Positions 1 through 5,656 of a DNA stretch of 5,656 bases are shown piece after piece. How positions within the stretch are numbered: position 1 is the stretch's first letter; each line of letters opens with the position of its first letter. Made by a program: the position numbers and the translations under genes. The notes beneath the pieces are model-generated. The model was not told the origin of the DNA. It searched no databases and was given only the letters and a program-made list of their open reading frames with translations. Source of the stretch: Arcobacter sp. (GTDB taxonomy: Bacteria > Campylobacterota > Campylobacteria > Campylobacterales > Arcobacteraceae). The stretch covers positions 1 to 5,656 of the forward strand of contig DAOVXU010000117.1 of NCBI GenBank assembly GCA_030635995.1. The letters are read 5' to 3'.

Positions 1-2404
1 AAAAAAATTGGAAGATGGTGAGTTAGTTGTAAAACTTATAGCACAAGATCAACATAAAAATATATTATCTATCCAAAATAAGATTTCAAAAGACACTACA
101 CCCCCTGCTCTACCAATTATTTTAACAAGAGTAAAAAATGACAATATGATATATGGAAGAGTTCCAAATCTATTGGTTTGCTCAGGTAGTGCCGAGGTTG
201 ATTCTAAAATAGAAGCAACACTATTTAATATAAAATATCCAAAACTAAAAACTATAGCAAAAACAACAACTCCAGCATCTTCGCAATGGACTTTTTCTGG
301 TAAAGATTTTGATATAGGAAATTTAAAAGATGGAACAATTAAATCAATCTTGATACAAATTGATAAAGCAGGAAATAGATCAAAAGCATTAGTTAATATA
401 ACTAAAAAAGAGAGACCTTTAATATTCCAAAAAAAGATAGTTCTAATCCCACCAGAAGATTATATGCCAATCTTTACAATAAAAGATGTTACAGATAAAG
501 TAAAATCAATAATTGTAAGTGATAAATATATTATTGCAGGTTCATTTGAGTTTTTATATTATTTTGACAAAGCAAAAGGTAAACTAAAGAAACAAATTGA
601 GGTTAAAAATCAATGGGTAAATAGTATTCTATTAGATGGTGATAAGTTAATAATTGCTCTTTCTAGTGGTAATATTGAGATTAGAGATCTACAAAGTGCA
701 AAATTAATTAAAAGAATAAAAGCATCTAATATGCCTATTTTATCGCTCTTATTAGATAAAAAAACTAACAATCTTGTATCCTCATCATCAAATGGTGATA
801 TCTCTATTTGGGATCTAAAAAACTATAAAGAGATACATTCATTGAAAAAACATCAATGGGATGTTTTTTCTATAGCTATTGACAATGATAAGCTATTTAC
901 AGGAAGTGATGATTATAGTATTAAAATGTGGGATATAAAAAGTGGTAAACTTCTTAAAAATTTAAAATCTGCACATGGAGGCTCTATAAACTCTTTGCTA
1001 GTATATAAAAATATGTTGATATCTGCTAGTGATGATAAATTGATCTATGTTAGAGATATAGAATCTGGTAAACTATTACATATCTTAGATGGTCATAAAA
1101 GAGGCGTAACCTCTTTAAAAATCAACCATGACTATTTAGTTTCAGCTTCAAACGATAGAACATTGATACTATGGGATCTACACACATTTAATAAAATAAA
1201 ACAATTAAGAGGTCACTCTAAAAGTATCTTGAGTATGGATATAAATAAGGAAAACATTGTAACAGGCTCTATGGATTATAAAATAAGAGTTTGGGGATAT
1301 GATGAAAGCTTACAGGGTCAAGGTGATATTGATGAAACTGTTTTAGCAAAATATGATCTAATAAGAAGTTTAAATATTAGTAATGATATCGTTACAGCGT
1401 TGGGGCAAACTGAAAGTGAACTTGTATTTTCTACAAAAGGTTATATTTTCTTTTATAATAATATAACTTATAAATTTACAAGAAGTTATTCAACTTTAGA
1501 TAAAGTTTTTGCTATTGCAAATAAAAAGTCTAAAAAAGAGGAAAAAAGTGATGATGATTGGGGAGAGGAAGAATCTTCTGACGAAGAATCTAAAGATAAT
1601 GATGACGGTTGGGCAGATGAAGAATCTTCTGATGATGAACAATCAGGTTGGGAAGAAGATTTAGAAGATAAAAAAGAACAAAGAGCATTAGCAGCAAAAA
1701 CAAATCTACAATGGATAAATGATATAAATATTCAAGGTACAGTTGTAACAGCTGCTTTAGGTTTTAGAGATATAAAAATATGGGATTTAGAAAGAAATAA
1801 AGCTATTGCTCTTTTAGAAGGTCATGAAAATTCAGTTCTAAATGTAATAAGATATGATGGAACTATAATAACATCTTCAAGTGATGGAACTATTAAAATC
1901 TGGGATGAAGAGTCAAATACATTAACTCTTTCTATTGAAGCACATCAATGGGATATAAAAACTATTGTAATAGATGGGGATAAATTATATTCTGGAAGTG
2001 ATGATTATAGTATAAAAATATGGGATATAGAAACAGGTGAATTGATAAAAACTATTAAATCAGCACATAAAGGTAATATAACTAAATTACTAACTAGTGT
2101 TAAATATCTTATCTCTTCCTCTGAAGATGGAACTATCCAATATAGAGATAAAGAGACAGGTGAACTTATAAAAATACTTTCAGAGCATACATCAAGTGTA
2201 AATACTATGGTTATGGATGAAAACAATCTTATTAGTGGTTCAGATGATGGCACTATAAAAGTCTGGAATTTAAAAACAGGTAAATTAATATCTACCCTAA
2301 AGAATGCTCACAATGCAGGTATAAGTGCATTGATGATAACCGATGATTATATTATATCTGGTGGAAAAGATAAAAAAATAAGTATATGGAAATATTATGA
2401 ATAA
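1..2404 (+). CDS. Ig-like and double WD40 beta-propeller protein, 5' partial
   Basis: Residues are counted from the TTG at position 8. Residues 1-33 are the tail of an Ig-like domain ending in DTTPP, and residues about 34-134 are a second one. Both share an L-x-DG ... D-x-x-x-N signature (LEDG/QDQHKN, counting that TTG as Leu; LKDG/IDKAGN). Residues about 160-433 form a seven-bladed WD40 propeller, with blades starting near 160, 198, 240, 280, 320, 361 and 401. Residues about 445-798 form a second seven-bladed propeller whose first blade is degenerate. Residues 508-558 are an acidic insertion between its blades 1 and 2. The protein ends on the WD strand of the last blade, so the strand before each first blade probably closes the ring. 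WD40 propellers are protein-binding platforms, and no catalytic motif is visible. The frame is open to the edge (KK precedes the TTG), so the true start and any signal peptide lie upstream. Export is inferred only from the Ig-like domains and from the exported neighbour. The family is not recognised beyond its domains. Confidence 0.9.
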   Translation, partial: KKLEDGELVVKLIAQDQHKNILSIQNKISKDTTPPALPIILTRVKNDNMIYGRVPNLLVCSGSAEVDSKIEATLFNIKYPKLKTIAKTTTPASSQWTFSGKDFDIGNLKDGTIKSILIQIDKAGNRSKALVNITKKERPLIFQKKIVLIPPEDYMPIFTIKDVTDKVKSIIVSDKYIIAGSFEFLYYFDKAKGKLKKQIEVKNQWVNSILLDGDKLIIALSSGNIEIRDLQSAKLIKRIKASNMPILSLLLDKKTNNLVSSSSNGDISIWDLKNYKEIHSLKKHQWDVFSIAIDNDKLFTGSDDYSIKMWDIKSGKLLKNLKSAHGGSINSLLVYKNMLISASDDKLIYVRDIESGKLLHILDGHKRGVTSLKINHDYLVSASNDRTLILWDLHTFNKIKQLRGHSKSILSMDINKENIVTGSMDYKIRVWGYDESLQGQGDIDETVLAKYDLIRSLNISNDIVTALGQTESELVFSTKGYIFFYNNITYKFTRSYSTLDKVFAIANKKSKKEEKSDDDWGEEESSDEESKDNDDGWADEESSDDEQSGWEEDLEDKKEQRALAAKTNLQWINDINIQGTVVTAALGFRDIKIWDLERNKAIALLEGHENSVLNVIRYDGTIITSSSDGTIKIWDEESNTLTLSIEAHQWDIKTIVIDGDKLYSGSDDYSIKIWDIETGELIKTIKSAHKGNITKLLTSVKYLISSSEDGTIQYRDKETGELIKILSEHTSSVNTMVMDENNLISGSDDGTIKVWNLKTGKLISTLKNAHNAGISALMITDDYIISGGKDKKISIWKYYE
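845..1087 (+). repeat. Blades 4-5 of propeller 1 (copy A of duplicated unit)
   Basis: This encodes residues 280-360. It aligns without gaps to residues 644-724 of the second propeller at a constant offset of 364 residues. My hand count gives 45 identical positions out of 80 (residues 281-360). Shared features are HQWD (282-285), GSDDYSIK (299-306), KSAH (320-323), and a blade-5 strand that ends in RD instead of WD. Confidence 0.85.
1529..1681 (+). repeat. Acidic, Trp-containing tandem repeat within the WD40 gene
   Basis: This encodes residues 508-558, of which 26 of 51 are Asp or Glu. Two units of 17 codons are clear, with Trp518 and Trp535 followed by EESSD-type sequence. A shorter third unit has Trp548. 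The DNA 14-mer gaagaatcttctga occurs at 1568-1581 and again at 1619-1632, exactly 51 bases apart, so the tract grew by in-frame duplication. It is flanked by Lys-rich edges (NKKSKK, DKKEQR) and is probably a disordered loop projecting from the second propeller. Confidence 0.85.
1937..2179 (+). repeat. Blades 4-5 of propeller 2 (copy B of duplicated unit)
   Basis: This encodes residues 644-724, the partner of the unit at 845-1087. HQWD falls at 646-649, GSDDYSIK at 663-670, KSAH at 684-687, and the RD-ended strand at 713-714. At DNA level a 20-base run beginning ggaagtgatg is identical (902-921 and 1994-2013), as is acatcaatgggat (850-862 and 1942-1954). Each pair is 1092 bases apart. Confidence 0.85.
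2388..2390 (+). promoter_or_regulatory. Weak Shine-Dalgarno (GGA) for the second gene
   Basis: A GGA lies six bases before the ATG at 2397, inside the last codons of the WD40 gene. The match to the anti-Shine-Dalgarno is minimal, so initiation probably depends partly on ribosomes terminating at the overlapping TAA (2402-2404). This is inference from spacing and overlap. Confidence 0.35.
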
Positions 2405-2459
2405 TTTAAAAAAACTTATCGTTTTAGTTACGATTTTATTAGTTGAATTTTGTTTTGCA
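2397..2459 (+). other. Signal peptide of the second gene
   Basis: Residues 1-21 have a short N-region with Lys5 and Lys6, a hydrophobic stretch from Leu7 to Leu15/Val16, and a likely signal peptidase I site after Cys-Phe-Ala (residues 19-21), before Asp-Glu-Gly. This directs the product through Sec to the periplasm or beyond. Glu17 in the C-region is slightly unusual. Cys19 is preceded by Glu-Phe, which does not fit a lipobox, so a lipoprotein is unlikely. Confidence 0.75.
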
Positions 2460-5400
2460 GATGAAGGTATAGTTGATTTTTCAAATACACAAACATATAG
2501 TACAAATATATCATCAAAAGCAATTGTTTACGATGGTACCAATACTATATATGTTGCAAATGGTACTTATGGAATTTTAGCATTGTATGACATTAATATG
2601 AGTAAAAAATTTTCTCAATCTATTGATGGTGGGAAAGATATTATAAATTTAACTACTAGTGATGATTTTATATATGCTATATCTAGTGACAATGACTTAT
2701 ATGTTTTAAAAATAAATGATACCAATTTAACAGAACAAAGTAAACTAAATAAAAATTTATACTCTTTAAATGGCGATGTAAATGATATAAAAATTAAATC
2801 AAATTATCTTTATTTAGCAAATGGAGTAAATGGTCTAAAAACAATAGATATAACAGATAAATCATCTATAAGCTTAGTAAGTTCACTATCAACAACAGAT
2901 GCAAAAGATATAATTATAAAGGATAATACTTTATTTTTAGCAGATGGTTGGGGTGGATTAAAAACTATAAATATATCATCTTTAAGTGATCCTCAAATCA
3001 TAAATACTCAAAATGGTATTTTTAATAATGTAGCAATTGATAATGATAAACTTTTTGGACTAAGTGATAATTCTTTAAGTTCTTTTGATATTACAAATAC
3101 ACTTTTACCAATATCTAAAAGTAAAAAAGATATTACAGGTGCATTAACAGGACTAGATGCTTATGATTCAAATGTGTATGTAGTGGAAGATGGTTTTATT
3201 AAAGCTTATTCTACTATTGATACAACTAATATCATTTTAAATGAAAATAATAATAGTGGTGATGCTACTTTTAGTTATGCATCATCAGTAAATGATTTTG
3301 TAATATATAATTCAAGTGCTTATATTTCAGATACTACTTCAATAAAAAAAGCTCTATTTCAAGCAGATTTGCCAAATATATATACTTTTGGTATAGATAA
3401 TAATTATACAGCTATTAATATAGATTATACAGATGCCAATAATATAGCAACTAAAAGAGTTGGATTATTTCCTATAAATGAAAATGATATAGATATAATA
3501 AAAGTTAATGTAAAAGTTGGTGTTTTAAGTTTAAATATTGATGTTGGTGTTGATATAAACTGTACAATCTATGATGATAATAATCAAACTATAAATAGTA
3601 TATTAAGTGATGGTCCAAATAGTAATATTATAGATTTCAATACAAATGTATTAGGTGGAAATTATTATATATATCTTAAACCAATAGTTAGTAATACCCA
3701 AACATCAGAAGAATATACAGTAAATATTTCATTATATAAAGATGCTCAGGCAAATACTATAAATGTAGCTTCATTGATAGATTTAAATGAAAAAATAACA
3801 GGTGATATTATTAATAAATATGATGATGATGTTTTTAAACTTTTTATATCTAGTGCAGGTAAACTAAAAGTTTCAAGTGAGCAACCGCTACTTATAACAA
3901 AATTATATAAAAATAAAATAGATTTAGATATCCCTAGTACAGGTAATTTAGTAGATGATAATTTAACTTTTAATATAACTCAATCTGGATATTATTTTAT
4001 AGAACTAAGTGCTAATCAAGATGATTATTTATATACATTTACAGCTAGTTTTAAAGAAGATAGTATAAAAGAGTATAGAGATAACAATAAACCATCACTA
4101 AAACTACTTTACACTAATGATAATATTGATGCACATTCAGTTGCTTTAAATACTGATACTCTATATTTTGGTACAAGTACAAACATAAGCCAAAATAATA
4201 TAAATACAATAATAGATCAAATATCATCAATTTCTGTAAATTATCAGGTAAATGATATAGAGGTTATTGGGGATTATGCTTATGCTGTATTTAGTGATGG
4301 TTCTATCTCAAAATATAAAACAACACCACTTACACTTATAGATTCTTTAGATTTAAATTCCTCTTTAAGTAAAATTATAGTTGATGGTAATTATGCTTAT
4401 ACTTTTACAGGTAGTAAACTATATACAATAGATGTATCTGCAAATACTTTAGTGATAAAAAATGAATTTGATAATGGAGAAACTATAAAGGATATTGCTT
4501 TAGAGTATTCCCAATGGAATAAGGAAAATATTGTTGAAAAAACTAGAAATGGATATATCTATATTGCAAATCAAAATGATTCTGAATTAAGAGTTTATAG
4601 TATAGAGGATAATAAACTTTTTGATGATAGTAAGATCTCTGATTCTACATTTCAAACCTTTAATAATGATGATTCTGCTATATCAAAACTATTAATAGAC
4701 AATAATATATTATATGCTACAAGAGATAATAAACTAAAAATATATGATATTAGTGTACCTGTATATGCTTCTCTTTTAGGGGAAGTTTATATTGGAAATT
4801 CAAGTGAAGTTACAAATATAACTATAGATTCTAATCATATATATCTATCACCAAATTTAAGAGTTATTGATGTAAATGATAAAACAAAACCAAAACTAGT
4901 AAATCAAAACACTTCATTAGGAGAAAATAATATAGCTATAAGAGATGATATTACCTATAATGTAGATGGGAACAAAGTTGATCTATATGAGGTAAGATAT
5001 GATTATGGAGATACAAATATAACTTCTAAAGAGATATCTATTAATGAAACTATAAAAGGTAATATATCTGATATAACGGCTAAATTCCAAATTAAAGATA
5101 TAGATTATTTTAAATTTAATACAACTACAAGTGGTTTATTAGATATAAATCTTTCATCAAAATCATCAAATTTAACTTGTCTATTTAAAAGCTCGATAGA
5201 TAGTAATTTCAAAATTTGTTCATCTCATGAAATATCAACAAAAGATATAAATGGTACAGATATAACATACTATATAAAAATAGAAGGTAAGGATACTAAT
5301 GATTCAAGTGATTATAATTTATCAAATATTTTAGAAGCTGATGATCATTCTGATATTGCTGATGATGCTAGTAGTTTAAATCTTAATGAGACAACTTCTA

Positions 5401-5656
5401 ACTCACTATTTGTAACAGGAACAGATATAGATTGGTTTAAAATTGTATTAGATGATAGAGGAGAAATAGATATTAGTACAATAGTAGGTCAAGATTCAAA
5501 TACAACTACTAAGATTCAACTTTATTATGAAGATCAAGAAGCCGAAATTACAGAAGAGGGATTTAATACAGATTTTGATAATCCTACTGTTGATTATGAC
5601 TACAATGTAAACACAACTCTAAATCCAGGGACATATTATATAAAAATCACAGGAGC
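2397..5656 (+). CDS. Secreted LVIVD-like propeller and PPC-like repeat protein, 3' partial
   Basis: The frame is open for 1086 codons to the window edge with no stop. An in-frame TAA at 2379-2381 precedes it, and the ATG at 2397 is the only ATG until 2589, which fixes the start. Residues 1-21 are a signal peptide. Residues about 40-360 look like a propeller of LVIVD-type repeats (ANG-x-x-GLKTIDI at 141-152, ADGWGGLKTINI at 182-193, a weaker copy at 53-66). Residues about 360-449 and 455-555 are two PPC-like beta-sandwiches. Residues about 566-868 are a second propeller-like region with repeated 'gNyaYt...kLytiDv' strands. Residues about 878-978 and 980-1086 are two more PPC-like domains. Each of the four carries an acidic D-x-D-x-(F/I)-K motif (364, 476, 901, 1010) and a late YY(I/F) strand. 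Such modules are typical of exported binding or surface proteins, and no protease or other catalytic site is seen. The protein is Asn/Asp-rich with few cysteines. It overlaps the WD40 gene by 8 bases and is probably co-translated with it. The C-terminus, and so any anchor or secretion signal, is missing. Confidence 0.88.
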   Translation, partial: MNNLKKLIVLVTILLVEFCFADEGIVDFSNTQTYSTNISSKAIVYDGTNTIYVANGTYGILALYDINMSKKFSQSIDGGKDIINLTTSDDFIYAISSDNDLYVLKINDTNLTEQSKLNKNLYSLNGDVNDIKIKSNYLYLANGVNGLKTIDITDKSSISLVSSLSTTDAKDIIIKDNTLFLADGWGGLKTINISSLSDPQIINTQNGIFNNVAIDNDKLFGLSDNSLSSFDITNTLLPISKSKKDITGALTGLDAYDSNVYVVEDGFIKAYSTIDTTNIILNENNNSGDATFSYASSVNDFVIYNSSAYISDTTSIKKALFQADLPNIYTFGIDNNYTAINIDYTDANNIATKRVGLFPINENDIDIIKVNVKVGVLSLNIDVGVDINCTIYDDNNQTINSILSDGPNSNIIDFNTNVLGGNYYIYLKPIVSNTQTSEEYTVNISLYKDAQANTINVASLIDLNEKITGDIINKYDDDVFKLFISSAGKLKVSSEQPLLITKLYKNKIDLDIPSTGNLVDDNLTFNITQSGYYFIELSANQDDYLYTFTASFKEDSIKEYRDNNKPSLKLLYTNDNIDAHSVALNTDTLYFGTSTNISQNNINTIIDQISSISVNYQVNDIEVIGDYAYAVFSDGSISKYKTTPLTLIDSLDLNSSLSKIIVDGNYAYTFTGSKLYTIDVSANTLVIKNEFDNGETIKDIALEYSQWNKENIVEKTRNGYIYIANQNDSELRVYSIEDNKLFDDSKISDSTFQTFNNDDSAISKLLIDNNILYATRDNKLKIYDISVPVYASLLGEVYIGNSSEVTNITIDSNHIYLSPNLRVIDVNDKTKPKLVNQNTSLGENNIAIRDDITYNVDGNKVDLYEVRYDYGDTNITSKEISINETIKGNISDITAKFQIKDIDYFKFNTTTSGLLDINLSSKSSNLTCLFKSSIDSNFKICSSHEISTKDINGTDITYYIKIEGKDTNDSSDYNLSNILEADDHSDIADDASSLNLNETTSNSLFVTGTDIDWFKIVLDDRGEIDISTIVGQDSNTTTKIQLYYEDQEAEITEEGFNTDFDNPTVDYDYNVNTTLNPGTYYIKITG

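Noticed and set aside
2005..2253. Reverse-strand open frame of 82 codons
   Set aside because: It lies wholly inside the WD40 coding region, opposite conserved blade sequence. No homology or start signal supports it, and its hydrophobic look comes from complementing AT-rich codons.
2408..2414. A-AAA-AAA as a programmed -1 frameshift site
   Set aside because: The heptamer is in the right phase, but a shift at codon 5 would abandon a long open frame. I see no downstream stimulatory hairpin, and such runs are expected in AT-rich DNA.
2340..2415. The two genes as one protein joined by a frameshift or sequencing error
   Set aside because: The second frame has its own stop at 2379-2381, then an ATG and a clear signal peptide, and the first protein ends neatly at the last propeller blade. 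They are better read as two genes.
2397..2459. Lipoprotein signal ending at Cys19 of the second gene
   Set aside because: The residues before the cysteine are Val-Glu-Phe. A lipobox needs a small residue at -1 and does not tolerate Glu at -2, so a signal peptidase I site after Ala21 fits better.
2405..2460. Terminator or promoter between the genes
   Set aside because: The genes overlap, and no GC-rich inverted repeat followed by a T run is present. AT-rich -10-like hexamers are too common here to be meaningful.

Overview
The window is very AT-rich and holds two long, overlapping genes on the + strand. Both are cut by the window edges, and there is essentially no intergenic space. Arginine is encoded by AGA, I see no CGN codons, and isoleucine ATA is heavily used. 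This suggests a low-GC bacterium. An Arcobacter-like member of the Campylobacterota is my best guess, but composition alone cannot exclude other low-GC lineages such as Fusobacteriota.

Region 1 (1-2404) is the 3' part of a gene for a large modular protein. It encodes the end of one Ig-like domain, a complete second Ig-like domain, and then two seven-bladed WD40 beta-propellers. The two propellers align blade for blade. The second carries an insertion of about 51 residues, rich in Asp/Glu and containing Trp, between its first and second blades. The TTG at position 8 is only a formal start: the frame is open to the window edge, and the residues there belong to an Ig-like repeat already under way.

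Region 2 (2397-5656) is a second gene whose ATG overlaps the end of the first by 8 bases. It is open for 1086 codons and runs off the 3' edge. It begins with a signal peptide and continues as an Asn/Asp-rich exported protein. The visible layout is an LVIVD-like beta-propeller, two PPC-like beta-sandwich domains, a second propeller-like region, and two more PPC-like domains.

The overlap implies one transcript and coupled translation. Both products are built only from binding folds (Ig-like, propeller, PPC-like), and no catalytic motif was seen. The simplest reading is a pair of envelope or secreted scaffold proteins that may act together; this is inference. No RNA gene, mobile element, CRISPR array, terminator or internal promoter could be supported.
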